Shown here: piece by piece, positions 12,545-25,560 of the stretch
Layout: every line of letters begins with the position of its first letter
How positions within the stretch are numbered: the stretch's first letter is position 1
DNA from: Sinonovacula constricta
Taxonomy: Eukaryota; Mollusca; Bivalvia; Cardiida; Solecurtidae
Reading direction: 5' to 3'
DNA length: 64,000 nucleotides
NCBI GenBank assembly: GCA_007844125.1
Contig: CM017570.1
Coordinates: 52,865,186 to 52,929,185 of the forward strand
Position numbers and translations under genes: made by a program
Notes under the pieces: model-generated
What the model saw: the letters and a program-made list of their open reading frames with translations, nothing else
Told to the model about the DNA's origin: nothing
Database searches by the model: none

Positions 12545-14015
12545 GTGCTAGTAGACATCGTTATGATGGCTTATTCTGGCAGACGTTATATTGTCCATGT
12601 GCTGCCGAGAAATAGGGTAAGCGGCATTGTTAACTTTAAAGAATATGCGTCCTGTTAGCGAAGGTTGAACACTTTTCTTCGTATGTTGTTACATATTTTT
12701 ATTTGGAAACGATGAAAACTGTGACAAACAGATGCATTTTAACATCCGCCGTTTAATCCGCAGAACACTGCCTTTAAGGTATGAGGGTTTACTTTTGAAC
12801 TGCCGTAGATCCCGTGGTGAAAAACATTGTCGGAGCTATTCTGCGACAGCTCCTATTGAGCAGTTTTAAATCAAGTTGCAATGAGTAAAGCAATTGCAAC
12901 GAGCGAGTGGGTATATTTTAACTATCACGATTTGTTAAAGAATTGACAACATGACAGAATGGTACAATACAGTTGAATGTGCCATACAAGTTTGATTTGG
13001 TCAATCTAATGACAAAAACTCCTTTTTTGATAAACGGTTGAATCCGCCTAATCCTTTTGAAAGAAATTGTGTATTTTGACTGGCGTATCATTATACACCA
13101 TCTCCATTCACTGTATTGTGAGAATAGAACCCGCGCTATTGTTTGAGCGTTAATGATTTGCTCTGGTTTTCAAGGCAGGTAGGGACATATCCTAATGGTC
13201 ATTTAGGATATATTCACAAAAATGTCGTTTTTGCTTTATACTTATATCGAGTTTGAACGCGCAGTCACTCACTAAATTAACACTTATTTACATTCGTTTG
13301 AACGCAACAAAGGATGCTATACTGGCCATATATGCTTGATCAACTAATCAATTTTGGGATATGATATTATATTTGTGTCTGTACTTCTATCAAAACGCAT
13401 CGTTTGGTTCCTTTACAGGTAGTTAAACCTGTTTGTAAGAAAACATATAATTGATTCAGAAATATACAATATTTTACCTGCCATTGCCATAACTGCTTCC
13501 ATGAATAATACTAATTAATTGCGATAAACACATGGCTGATTTCGTTATAAATAAAATGAAAATACGGAAAATATTAACATTGATCTTACTGTGACTAAGT
13601 GGTTTGAAATAATGATGTTGAAAAACCAAAATATTTAATGGTCTTAAATATTACATCCTAGCACTATTCTATAAAATACCGAAATATGTATCTAGAGCGA
13701 CCGTCATTATACACAACACAAAACAAACAAATCAATTCTGAATAATTAAATGCCACAGATTACTTTAAATGTATTCCTTATGTCATGTCACCTTACGAGT
13801 TTTACAATTCTTATTTTAACGTTGTTCCATATATTGTTACATCTATCAAATTTAATCAAGCAAAATGTACGAATCATAAAACCAATGTTCACTCATACTC
13901 TTTACAAAACGCATGTAACTGCTGATTGTGGTAAATAATAAATTACTTCTGATTGTTTGACTAGGTATATAATAAATTGTTGTTTATTGGGTATATCGCC
14001 CCACCAACATTTTTA
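12545..14015. other. Non-coding stretch nearly identical in both copies
   Basis: No domain or RNA recognised. One short plus frame of 62 codons (13,750-13,938) is identical in B (51,478-51,666), but the non-coding sequence around it is equally identical, so this says nothing about coding. Confidence 0.4.
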
Positions 14016-14210
14016 GTTATCTAGAAACGGAGTCTATTTAAAGCAGATATAGTGCTGCCTTCACCTTGTATAGCCTGCTGTACTACACATTTTCATTATA
14101 ACACACCCAGTCACATTATCCTGACACCGGGCCAACCAGTCGTTAAACTACCCTTATATTTGCTTGAGCGTTTGCAAGGGAGCTATACCACTAGCTTTTA
14201 AACGACTTTG

Positions 14211-14292
14211 GTATGTCGCGGCCTGGGATCGAACCCGGGCCCTCCTCTACCTGGAGCCGACGCTCTACTGATTGCGCTACCAGTTCGAGTGC
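14211..14292 (-). repeat. tRNA-derived SINE head
   Basis: Reading the minus strand, TGGTAGCGCAATCAGTAGAG fits a Pol III box A region and GGGTTCGATCCCAGG fits box B, about 35 bp apart. The frame through the copy-B partner yields the LVAQSVERR phrase common in translated animal tRNA-SINEs. No intact acceptor stem is seen, so it is not called a functional tRNA. Confidence 0.65.
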
Positions 14293-14875
14293 GTAAATTA
14301 TACTAGGAAAACACTCAGCCCCATGTTTATTGAAGCCGCTGCCATTTGAACGTCATCAATATTAATGAAATCTAAGTGTGCCGAAATTATAAAAAAAACA
14401 ACCTCATTTAACCTTACTAATACCACTGATCATTTTTTTCCCATAAGGACAAAAACCAAGTTAACTTTCTACTTTGTTGCAAGACAAAATGTCTTGGTAG
14501 ACAAACCGTAACCCACAATTGCACCCAACAAGGTTGGTTCAAAGTCGGCATAACTGCAATAATGAAGGTCGTTCGTTTTCATTGCTATTAGTGTTTACCA
14601 TTGGGCAGTAGACATTCCCTCACCACTGGCGATGATTTAAACTGATCTTCAGAAAGGATGAAAATGGTCCATTTAATTCTGTAAAATAGCTGATGTAGTA
14701 ATAACTAGGTAAATAAGAAAACGTAAAAATAACCACAGATATCTACACCTAAACTACCTCTAGACCAAGGCAAACAGGGTAAATGTAAACACAGCAAGAA
14801 AACATGTCAGCGTAGGCTTAAATACATTGAGCCCCTTTAATTGTCAATATTTTTCCTTTGACCATTTCTGCAATT

Positions 14876-14876
14876 A

Positions 14877-14951
<75 letters not shown>
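14876..14951. repeat. (ATT)n microsatellite, about 76 bp
   Basis: Pure ATT units. The partner tract in copy B (53,331-53,498) is about 168 bp with a CATCATCAT interruption. Confidence 0.95.
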
Positions 14952-14953
<2 letters not shown>

Positions 14954-15919
14954 GTGAACTGATTTACTCATTCAATGTATCGCTATTTGTCTGGGGGGAT
15001 ATTGCCTTTAATGTATTAGGTTGTACATTTAAAGTGACGAAGGCCATTGCAGTAAATATTCTCCGTCGAAGCTATCTTTTTACATGTCTTATTGAGGAGA
15101 TTTCAATAGAGCTGTCGATGTTATCAATGAGCTCTTCACGCCTTTTTATTAGATTGAACTATCTTTAACAAAAGAACATTTCTTAAGGTAAAAAAAAATC
15201 CAAGTGTTGGGCAATGCCCCAACAAACTCTGTACAATATTAGCCAGCCCGCTTCAATTACAATAATGTCTTAGTAATTTACACAAACGTGAATATCCGCC
15301 CAGTCATCCTGATATAAAGTACGAAAAATGACATGTTAAAAGTTATCGGAAAGTAAGTGTTATTTGTTTTTAAAAGTACGTATTATCATGCAGCGAAATC
15401 TTACATTCCGCACCTGTCAGTAAAGAATGTTTGTTCCTTTTCAGACTTATAGGTTAAATCTATATCCTAAATGAATAAACAGGGTATGTACTGATTTTAA
15501 TATAACCCTTATCTGCCAAAATCGTTTTCCAAAGCACCACCCGTTAAGTTAAGTTGTGTTGTGTGCGTTCAAGAGTTATGTCGTAAAAAATAAGTTAAAC
15601 AATCAAAGACATATTTACAAATCTTTTAAGAAAAATCATACACATAAACATACACACACATTCTTTTAATTGCGTTTTTTCCAGATGATAGTCACACGCT
15701 TTAGAAACATTTGCATTGTCCAAAACGATATTTCAACAGCTGCATACATACCTGACGCACTCCTAACACACAACAAAGGACTAATTATGTGATACTTAAA
15801 TTACTTAATATAGGAGACACTCAAATTCGTGACCAAAGACAATTAGTATATATGCTCAAACCAATGTACTGGTTATAGTTATTGATTATAGCAATGAAGA
15901 ATGCTAGATCAACGTATAC

Positions 15920-16814
15920 AGTGAATGTGTGAATTATGAAAACTTATTACTAATTAAGTATTATTTTAAAAATTATATATTAATATATTAATTGAAACGT
16001 ATAAATAAATTATACATTAAAAGAGCGATTCACAAAACCTTCGTCAACTGAATAATCTGACAAATATACAGACATACATTTTTGCAAGCTAGTTATTTTA
16101 TATGATTACAAACCGTCTTTTCAAGCCGTGGGATGTTCACTTTATCTACTATCCATAGATATGTATGCTATTAAAATATACCATTTACGACTGGAACATT
16201 GTTAGGGGAAGTATTCCTTGCCAAATCAAACAAACCCTTTTGATCATGTTGTCATTCAATATCAGTGAACAAACAATAATCAAATCAATATAATCGTCTG
16301 TAAAAAGGCTTTTTCGTTCAGTGAACTAAAATAGAGTTATGTTTGAACTTATTCAAAGAGAATCCTTTTGAGTTCTACAAACGGCGCCATCGATTGTTTA
16401 CAGATCTTTTATATTCATATCGATTTTCAACCTACTCAGAAGGTGATTTTGTTTAATTTGAATAGCAATCCTCCCGCTTAACACCGATTTGCAAGCTATT
16501 CTATACGCCCGTACCTGCATAGAAAATATGTAAATATATGAATAATAACAATGTATTGACATACACTTGGAATCATAATTGGGGGAAAAATCTGGTTGGG
16601 AAAGGAACTGTTAACTTTGGACTTTCTCTTGATAAAACAGTATCTGTGCATAAACACTAAATATACGATTTTCACGTTTTATGGCGGTCACGCATGTTTT
16701 GATATTACATATTGCTGTCGCAACTATAAGGCAGCTAAAGGGATATCTTATATTTACAATTCAATGTAAATACAAATATATTCAATCACATCTTTAATAA
16801 ATATATTCACTGCG
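15920..16814. other. Non-coding, no feature seen
   Basis: AT-rich sequence matching 54,490-55,390 with many small indels. No gene, RNA or tandem structure recognised. Confidence 0.4.
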
Positions 16815-19740
16815 TCAGGGCAAATAACCCAGTAGGTCACATACATGTCCACGGTTTGTCAGCTGTAAGACTACGGACTTAAGACCTGGTAGAACCACTG
16901 ACTCTCACAGTTCCATCAGTAAGATCCAGGACATATTACTGTAGAAATATAGGTCCACCTAGCATCAGCTGTATGACACAAGACACATGACCTAGTAAAC
17001 TTGCTCACTCATTGTCAAATGTAAGACATAGGACACATGGCGGGGTAAAACAACTCCTAAAGCGTCAGCTGTGAATAAGAATATATGACAAAGTACTATG
17101 AGCATTGCAACATATACCAAACTCTGAAAATGCACATATATGGGCCGATTGGGGTGCTTAAACCAGTTTTACAGAGCTCTAAACTCGCACTTCCTGATGG
17201 GTTTCCCAAATGTAAGTAATGAAAAGAAAACCAATCTATTAGAATACAAAATGTCCAAGCGCTGATGTTTTCTTTGATAAGTAATGACGTGTGTAGTGAC
17301 GTCATTGAAAAAATAGTGTCCACAGTGTTTAGAAAAGAAAGGGGTATTATTTCGATTAGAAAAACTAAACAAAAATGATTGATGAAATGAAATTAACATT
17401 TAGAATCAAGGCAAAACAATAAATAAGAAGAATAAATGGTCGTGGCATCCTGTTCATGCAAAGATGGTATTGAGAAACCAAATTCCAGTGTCCATCAAAG
17501 GAAATACAAGTAACAATCCTTATAGGATTAATTAAATGACCACATAGATAGCATTGTTGTGATCATGAATAAGAATATATGGCAAAGTCCTTTGAGAATT
17601 GCAACATATACCAAACTCTGAAAAGGCACAAGGCAAATGTATTTCAAATGCAAGCTAAGTGAAAAGTGTGAACAAATTTGTGATGAGTCATTTAACTTAA
17701 AGAGCAAACCCGACAGTTACCGCCTTGGAACTGTCAGTCGGCAATATGGGCCGACTGAGGTGCTTAAACCGGTTTTACAGAGCTCTAACATCTCACTTCC
17801 TGATGGGTTTCTCAAATGCAAGCACTGAAAAGAAAACCGATCTATTTGAATATAAAATGTCCAAGCGCTGATGTTTTCTTTGATAAGTTATGACAAAAGT
17901 AGTGACGTAATTGAAAAATAATGTCCACCGTGTTTAGAAAAAAAAGGGATGTTTTTTCGATTAGAAAAAAATAAACATGAGACCTAGGACACATGAGACG
18001 ATAGCACCGCCAGCTCATGGATCGTCAGTTTAAAAAGCACATGACATATGACCGGGTAAAGCCACTGTCCAACGAACGTCAGCTGTAAGTTTGGGACACA
18101 TGGCTGACAAGAATCACATACATTTCGAGCTTCTTCTCTACTGTCAAGAACACAAACCAGGTAGAACTATTGTCACTCTGAGCGTCTAAAGGAAGACCCA
18201 CGACACATGGACGGGTAGATCCCAGGCTACATAAACTCCAGCATTGAGATCTATGACATATGACTGCTTGTAAGCACATGTACACCGAGCGTCAGCTGTA
18301 AAACTATAATAAATTACTGGGAAAACGATTGTCACTCAGGCAGTCGGCTGTAAGACGCAGGTCACATGGGTGGGTAGCATCATATGCCAACCGGGCGTCA
18401 ACTATAAGACCTAGGCTACACTCCCGATGAAACCAGTAGCCCCTAGAACGTGTGCTGTCAATCCCAAGACACTTGACCTGGTAGCGTCTCATGCCAACAG
18501 AGCGTCAGCTAAAAGACACAGAACACATCATCAGTTATTCCACATGCCCAGCGAGCATCAGCTTCAAGTCCAAGAACACATACTGGGATAGAAGCACAAT
18601 CACGCAGAAAATCGACTGTCAGAACCAGGACATATAGACGGGTAGAATTACAGGCCCAGCGAGCGCTGGGTAAAACAATTGACTCTCAAAGCGTGAGACC
18701 CAACACACATGAAATGTTAGAACCGACAGGTCTCAAACCGTCAATTTAAAGACACAGGACACATGACCGGACACTTAACTGAGTAGAATCACAGACCATT
18801 CGAGCTTTAGCTGTATAATCAAGGACACCTAGTAGAATCATATGTCCTCAAATCGTTATCTGTCAGACCACATATGATCTGGTTGAACTAAAGGCCCTCC
18901 GAATATCAGCTCAAATATGTAGATCAGTTGACCTGTTAGATTTATATTTACACGCCATTTGGCTGTCGGCTGAAAGTTAAAGGACACATGACCTGTTAGA
19001 ATAACCTGCCTCCGAGCATCAGCTGAAAGACCTAGGACAAACCCTAAGTTCAGCCACGACACATGGCCCGTTAGAACAACAACCGACCCACCAAGCGTCA
19101 GTTCAATACATACACACAACGAGCGGCACCAGTAAGACCCAGGAACGTGACCAGGTAGAACCTTAGACCCAACTGGATAGAACTACCGAATAAGCATCGT
19201 CTGTCAGACCGGATAGAACCAAAGGCCAGCTCAAAGACGCAGGGCAGATGACCGGGCACAGACCGTCCCACCGTCATCTATAACACCCAGACACATTGCC
19301 TGGTATAATCATCTGCTTTAAGACCCAGGATGCATGACCTGCTGGAACCACATGCTAACCGAGCGTCAGATATAAGACCAAGGAAACAGGTTTAACACCG
19401 GCCCCACAAGCGTCAGATTTTCGACACATCACAGGGTTCACCATTAGGACCTCCAAGCGTCAGCTATAAGATGGCATATGTCTTTTGTCACAACCTCTGG
19501 CGCATCGAGCGTCAGCTATATGATCAGACATACATGACCAGGTCTGGTCCACCAAGCGTCAGATGTAAAACCCAATTTACGTTCCTGGAAAGAACCACCG
19601 ACACTCGAATAATAAGCTGTAAGAACCAGGATACATGACCTGGTAGTATCACCGGACGTCAGCGAAAAAAGCTATACGTCAAAGGTCACAAGATCATGTC
19701 GAATCACAGGCCCTCCTATCGTCATCCCTAAGGCATATAT
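16815..19740. repeat. Decayed 52-bp satellite, copy A
   Basis: Phrases such as GAGCGTCAGCTGTAAGACC, GGACACATGACC and GGTAGAACCAC recur at about 52-bp steps (for example 18,077, 18,128, 18,180, 18,237 and 18,289). Units are strongly diverged. The array is interrupted by the 500-bp element at 17,069-17,980. Homology with copy B stops at 19,069, but the satellite itself continues to about 19,740 in A. Confidence 0.8.
17069..17980. repeat. Dispersed about 500-bp element, tandem dimer
   Basis: GAATAAGAATATATGACAAA at 17,073 and the same phrase at 17,569 mark two tandem copies 496 bp apart. Both contain TTTTACAGAGCTCTAA, CTTCCTGATGGGTTTC and AAGCGCTGATGTTTTCTTTG. Single copies occur at 55,665-55,965 and 33,605-34,210. 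No coding capacity; probably a non-autonomous element. Confidence 0.7.
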
Positions 19741-21020
19741 ACTGTTATTATGAATCCCGAGTCTCGAATTTCTACTAACAATAAATTCCTTGAAGTTCCT
19801 TGAAATATCTTAATCTTATCTTTGCATGACACATAAACCTTACTTCTTTATGCAGACATCATTTATAGTATGAAAATGCCAATTTAAATTGTATTGGTAC
19901 AGAAGCCTATTAAAGACATATTTTACATCCTTAATGGACTTAACTTGTATCTCTGCAGCTGGAAGGACATGCTAGTATTAAGGATTAATCGTTAAGAAAA
20001 TCCCTTATAATATTTATACCAGAATGTGGTGTATAGAATAACCAGACCGGGTTAAATATAGATAGACTGATTATGTATGTGACCCACATGAGGTTAGACC
20101 CACAGATTATTTGATCAAATACCTTCTTAGTTTATGCAAATTATTAGTGCAATATTGCAGTAACAATAATTTCAAATGCTACGAGTTATTTTGTTAGTGC
20201 AACACTGCTATATATTTCGCAGTTTTAATGAGTTGTAAAGTAAATTGAACAAATGTTGGGAGTACGTGTATATGTTTAAAAATCTCCTTAGAGTGAAGAT
20301 GTTATTTGATCAGAACCAAGATTGACAAAAATTGACCACAATACGTTATTGATATTAGTGGCTAACATAACCCTGTCCGGATGAATGGCTTATTATTTTA
20401 CAACGAACATATATTTTCAGTCGAAAATACATTAACACGAGTGTTTGTATACAGTAATAGTTTTGTTTTGTGTTATCATATTTTTCATTATTTTTTATAT
20501 TCTTAAAGTTGATTAGTACGGTTTAATATTTACTTCTGTTTTGTATAAGTTTTAAAGGATCCTGTTTCCAAAAAGAATTACAAGCTATAACAAATATTAG
20601 AGGCCCACTTAAATCATGTTCTTATAAACATTATGATCATTATGTCATAAAAGAATGCATGGTTGGTTAAAACTGGTTTAACAAATTTAGTAAATAGTTT
20701 ATGAATGGATTTTAAACTTATTTATAAATTAAAGAATATAAGCGGAGTTGAATGTCATACAAGTATCCACATGCTTATGATACTTTTATAATTGATGCCT
20801 TTTTCTACACAATACTTCGGATACGAACATAGGAAAAGAGTAACAACAATTATTACAATTTGAACTACTTCAAGGCACTTAAAATATAAAAAGTGGCCAT
20901 ACCACGGAACAAGGTTTTTAACGATTTAACAAATCCAACCCCAAGCTAGATATTCGTGCAAGCTTGCTATATCCAAAGTTTCTGCAAAATTGAAGTTATT
21001 GACTTGAAATTGTTTTCTAT
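19741..21020. other. Non-coding, no feature seen
   Basis: AT-rich unique-looking sequence without a convincing open frame, RNA or tandem repeat. Confidence 0.4.
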
Positions 21021-21023
21021 TTT

Positions 21024-21640
21024 TAGTAACAGTGACATTGGCCTTGACCTTGACCCGACTCGTCCCTAATGCAATTCTACGCTAAGTTTGCACATAAACT
21101 AACTACAAACAAAATTTCAGCAAAAAAAAACTCCATGTAAACACAAATTGTTAAGCGGGAACTTTTTTTTCTATTTTAAACAACATGACGTTGACCTGAC
21201 TGGCTCAAATTCAAATCCCAACCTAGGTATTCCTGCAAGCTTGCTATATACACAGTTTCAGCAAGATCGGTTTATTTGGACTGCTGTTAATGACCGGAAA
21301 CTTGTTTTTCTATTTTTAGTAAAAGTGACCTTGACATTGACCCGACTGGCCTCGAATTCAATCCCACGCTTGGTCTTTATGCACGCTTGTTATATATAAG
21401 TTACTGATCGGAAACCTTCTGTCAGACGACCCCCACCCGCCCTACGTAAAAGTGACCTTGACTTTGACCCGACTGGCCTTAAATTCAATCCCACGCTCGG
21501 TCTTTGTGCACGCTTGTTATATCTAACGTTTCAGCAAGATTGGTTCATCCAAACGGAATGTATTGACCTTAAACCTTCTGTTTGACGCAACCCCACCCAC
21601 CCTACCGCCATACCCAATCTAATAACCAGGATTTTCATTG
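21024..21640. repeat. GTGACCTTGAC-type repeat, four units
   Basis: Four diverged units (near 21,024, 21,180, 21,318 and 21,446) share GTGACCTTGAC, GACCCGACTGGCC, ATTCAATCCCACGCT and GCACGCTTGTTATAT. The spacing varies from about 128 to 155 bp. This resembles a repeat widespread in bivalve non-coding DNA. Confidence 0.65.
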
Positions 21641-22089
21641 AAAACCCGGTTAAAAATTATTAAGACGAGACATTACAATCATACGCCTGTAGCTAATTAC
21701 CACTAATATTAAATACAGATTTACAGAGCAAGGGGTTTTATTGTAGTTTTATTATAATATAGGGCGCATATACAATATTTGACACATATTTCTAAATGAT
21801 AACGTTTGCATCGATGGATTTCTCTTGGATAATTCAGAAATTTTAGTACGTATTTCGTTGTTATATTTTAGGTTCAATAGAACACAAACAAAATGAATAC
21901 ATATAATTTTTATTAAATAGTTTCTAAAAATTTAACAACACTATTAATATTAAAATTACAAACAGCCTTCTGATTAAAATGTAAATGTGTTTTTAAATAA
22001 TATGCGTTATCCCAAATTATAAACATGATGTGATATAAGCAATAACAGGTTTTACTAACAATGTGTATAATAAAGCCTAAATAATCAGA

Positions 22090-22250
22090 CATGATAACGT
22101 TATGTAACCAATAATAGCATGTGTTTCGAACAACATGTATAATATACCTTAATAATCTGGCATGATAACGTTATGTAACCAATAATAGCGTTTCTAACAA
22201 CATGTATAATATACCTTAATAATCTGGCATGATAACGTTATGTAACTAAT
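22090..22250. repeat. 67-76 bp tandem repeat, two to three units
   Basis: GATAACGTTATGTAACCAAT recurs near 22,093, 22,165 and 22,231, with ACATGTATAATATACCTTAA between. Short array; no other significance seen. Confidence 0.75.
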
Positions 22251-22339
22251 AATAATATACAATTATTTACTTATTAGCTGGGAAATATGCTGTGATATTG
22301 ACCAAAACCTCATTATTGACCGAGGCGATAGTTAATAGT

Positions 22340-23040
22340 TAACGGAATATAACTTGAAATATTACAATAAAAAGTCCCATTATTCACGGAAGTTAATTAA
22401 TTGTTGCAATAAAATGTCCCATCATTAAAGGAAGTCCTTGCAATATTACAATAAAAAGTTCCATTATTCACTGAAGTCCATAAATTATTACAATAAATAG
22501 TCCCATTATTCAGGGAAGTTATTAATTGTTACAATAAAAGTCCCATTATTCACGGAAGTTCATAAATTATATTCAATGACGTTTATGAATTGTTACAATA
22601 AAAAGTCCACTTATTCAATAAAGTTTATGAATTATTAAAATAAAAAGTCCCATTATTCACTGAAGATATTAATTATTACATTAAAAAGTCACATTATTCA
22701 CTGAAGTTTATGAATTATTACAATAAAAAGTCCAATTGTTCACTTAAGTCCATGAATTATTACGATAAAAAGTCCCTTTATTCAGGGAAGTTATTAATGA
22801 TTACAATAAAAGTCCCATTATTCACGGAAGTTCATAAATTATATTCAATGAAGTTTATGAATTATTACAATAAAAAGTGCACTTATTCAATAAATTTTAT
22901 GAATTATTACAATAAGTCCCATTATTTACTGAAGATATTAATTATTAAAATAAAAGGTCTCATTATTCATTTAAGTAATTGAATCTTTACAATAAAATGG
23001 CCCATTATTCATCTATTTTATGAATAATTATAATAAGAAT
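22340..23040. repeat. 42-bp satellite array
   Basis: Units carry AATTATTACAATAAAAAGTC and CCATTATTCACTGAAGTTTA with frequent one- to three-base indels. A 90-codon plus frame across it (22,710-22,982) is a periodic artefact. Unit sequence is related to the neighbouring 44-bp satellite. Confidence 0.85.
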
Positions 23041-23284
23041 ACCACTTCCTACAAATTCATGCAGCATTTTAACTAAAATAGTTCTATTCTTCCTTCATGT
23101 TCACTGAACATTATAAACTGAACAATTCCATTATTTAACTTAATGCATAAACCTTTGTATCCCATACAGTACTATTCCTAGAAGATTATATTTTTTAGGA
23201 CAGAAGAAAGTCATATTTGTAATACAGTTTGACGGTAATTTAAAATAAAATAGTCACATTCTTCATACAAGTTCGTGAATCATT

Positions 23285-24690
23285 GCAATTCAAACATAAC
23301 AATTATTTATACAAGTTCAAGAATAATTGTATTCCAATCATCAACATTATTTATACAAGTTCAGGAATAATTGTATTCTAATCATCAACATTATTTATAC
23401 AAGTTCAAGAATAATTGTATTCTAATCATCAACATTATTTATACAAGTTCAAGAATAATTGTATTCTAATCATCAACATTATTTATACAAGTTCAAAAAT
23501 AATTGTATTCTAATCATCAACATTATTTATACAAGTTCAAAAATAATTGTATTCCAATCATCAATTTTATTTATACAAGTTTAAGAATAATTGTATTCCA
23601 ATCATTAACAATAGCCATACAAGTTCAAGAATAATTGTATTCCAATCATTACCATTATTTATACAAGTTCAAGTATAACTGTATGCCAATCATCAACATT
23701 ATTTATACAAATTTAAGAATAATTGTATTCCAATCATTAACATTATTGATACAAGCTGAGGAATTATTGTATTTAAGTCATTAACATTATTTATACAAGT
23801 GCAAGAATAACTGTATGCCAATCATTAACATTATTTATACAAGTTCAGGAATAATTGTATTCTAATCATCAACATTATTTATACAAGTTCAAGAATAATT
23901 GTATTCTAATCATCAACATTATTTATACAAGTTCAAAAATAATTGTATTCCAATCATCAATTTTATTTATACAAGTTTAAGAATAATTGTATTCCAATCA
24001 TTAACAATAGCCATACAAGTTCAAGAATAATTGTATTCCAATCATTACCATTATTTATACAAGTTCAAGTATAACTGTATGCCAATCATCAACATTATTT
24101 ATACAAATTTAAGAATAATTGTATTCCAATCATAAACATTATTTATACAAGCTAAGGAATTTTTGTATTCAAGTCATTAACATTATTTATACAAGTGCAA
24201 GAATAACTGTATGCCAATCATCATCATTATTTATACAAGCTTAAGAATTATTGTTTTCAGGTCATTAACATTATTTATACAAGTTCAAGATTAACTGTAT
24301 GCCAATCATCAACATTATTTATACAAGCTAAGGAAGTATTGTATTCCAATCATCAACATTATTTACACAAGTTCAAGAATAACTGTATGCCAATCATCAA
24401 CATTATTTGTACAAGCCAAGGAATTATTGTATTCCAATCATTAACAATATTTATACAAGTTCAGGAATAACTGTATTCCAATCATCAACTTTATTTATAC
24501 AAGTTCAAGAATAATTTTATTCCAATCATTACCATATTTTATACAATTTCAATAATAATTGTATTCCAATCATTACCATTAGTTATACAAGTTCAAGAGT
24601 AACTATATTCCAATCATCAACTTTATTTATACAAGTTAAGGAATAATTTCAATCCAATCACCAACATTATTTATACAAGTTAAGGAATAA
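23285..24690. repeat. 44-bp satellite with 396-bp higher-order repeat
   Basis: About 32 units carry ATTATTTATACAAGTTCAAG and AATAATTGTATTCCAATCAT. Private variants such as CATCAATTTTATTTATAC at 23,559 and 23,955 and ACAATAGCCATACAAG further on recur exactly 396 bp apart, that is nine units. The core is homogeneous and the edges are diverged. Confidence 0.9.
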
Positions 24691-25560
24691 TTGCATATTC
24701 CATAAATGGTAGATTTAAAATATATCCGATATTTCAACAATTTCAAGCATGATTTTAAGCAAGTAAAACATGTTTCTTAAACACCAGATATAATGGCAAT
24801 ACAACTTTATTTCCACATTACCATAACGTCTTACAATGTAAGACGTTGCATGAATCCAGGAACCTCCCACAATTCAACTCAATGAATTCATTCTACACAA
24901 GTTGGCCACTATTGCTACAATTTCAAATATCTATGCTGGAACTAGGCTCATATATTCTAGACTACCAAAATGAACATACCTTTACGGTCCAACCTAATAA
25001 ATTCCCTCTAGGCAATTCGCTCTAATATATCTAAAAGTATAGACATCCCAACATTACAACTAGGCTCATTATTTATATAGGTCCACGAATCTCCCAAGGT
25101 GCATCTAGGCCCTCCATTCAAAAAAACTCAATGAATTATTTCACAAGTCATTCAGCTATTCCTACAACTTACACAAGGTACACATTGGAACCAGGTCAGA
25201 TATGCCTTCAAATTACATCGCAACATTGCAAATACGCCTAATATTCCTACAATTTATTACAACAAAGCATTACAACAAGGTTCATAATTCTCATTGAACG
25301 CATCAAGAGTTGTCCCACTTTCCCTACAAATTTATAATCCACAACTTGCAACTAGTCCTATCATTTCCAATAAGTCCATACATTTCACAATTCATTTAGT
25401 TCCCTGATTTACATCATGTCATGAAGTCCCAACATATCCCTACAAACCCATAAAGTCCGACAATACCTAAATTCAACTAGTCTCATATTGCCTGCAAGTG
25501 ATTCAATCCTTAAAATGCAATAGTCCCATTATACCTCCACGTGATTCACTCAATAAAACT
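24691..25560. repeat. Decayed satellite fringe
   Basis: Irregular phrases such as TCCCATTAT, ACAAGTTC and CTACAATTTA continue the neighbouring array in a heavily diverged form. No unit length can be fixed by eye. Confidence 0.45.

Larger units (their letters stand above)
14020..15920. repeat. Internal paralogous module A2
   Basis: Diverged paralogue of 9,230-11,950. It has lost about 600 bp near 14,590 relative to B (52,330-52,940), with GTTTAC at the junction. It contains the tRNA-like SINE, the second (ATT)n tract and the conserved 38-bp core (15,506-15,544). Confidence 0.6.

Noticed and set aside
14211..14292. A functional tRNA gene on the minus strand
   Set aside because: The boxes are present but no complete cloverleaf or acceptor stem can be drawn, and related copies occur in paralogous modules, so a SINE fits better.
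18856..19119. An 87-codon minus frame and similar frames at 18,079-18,492
   Set aside because: They lie in the decayed 52-bp satellite and are not shared intact with copy B.
22710..22982. A 90-codon frame with repeated MNYYNKK phrases
   Set aside because: It is a periodic reading of the 42-bp satellite; indels shift the frame in neighbouring units.
23285..24690. CRISPR-like array
   Set aside because: Units are contiguous 44-bp satellite repeats without distinct spacers, in a eukaryotic context.
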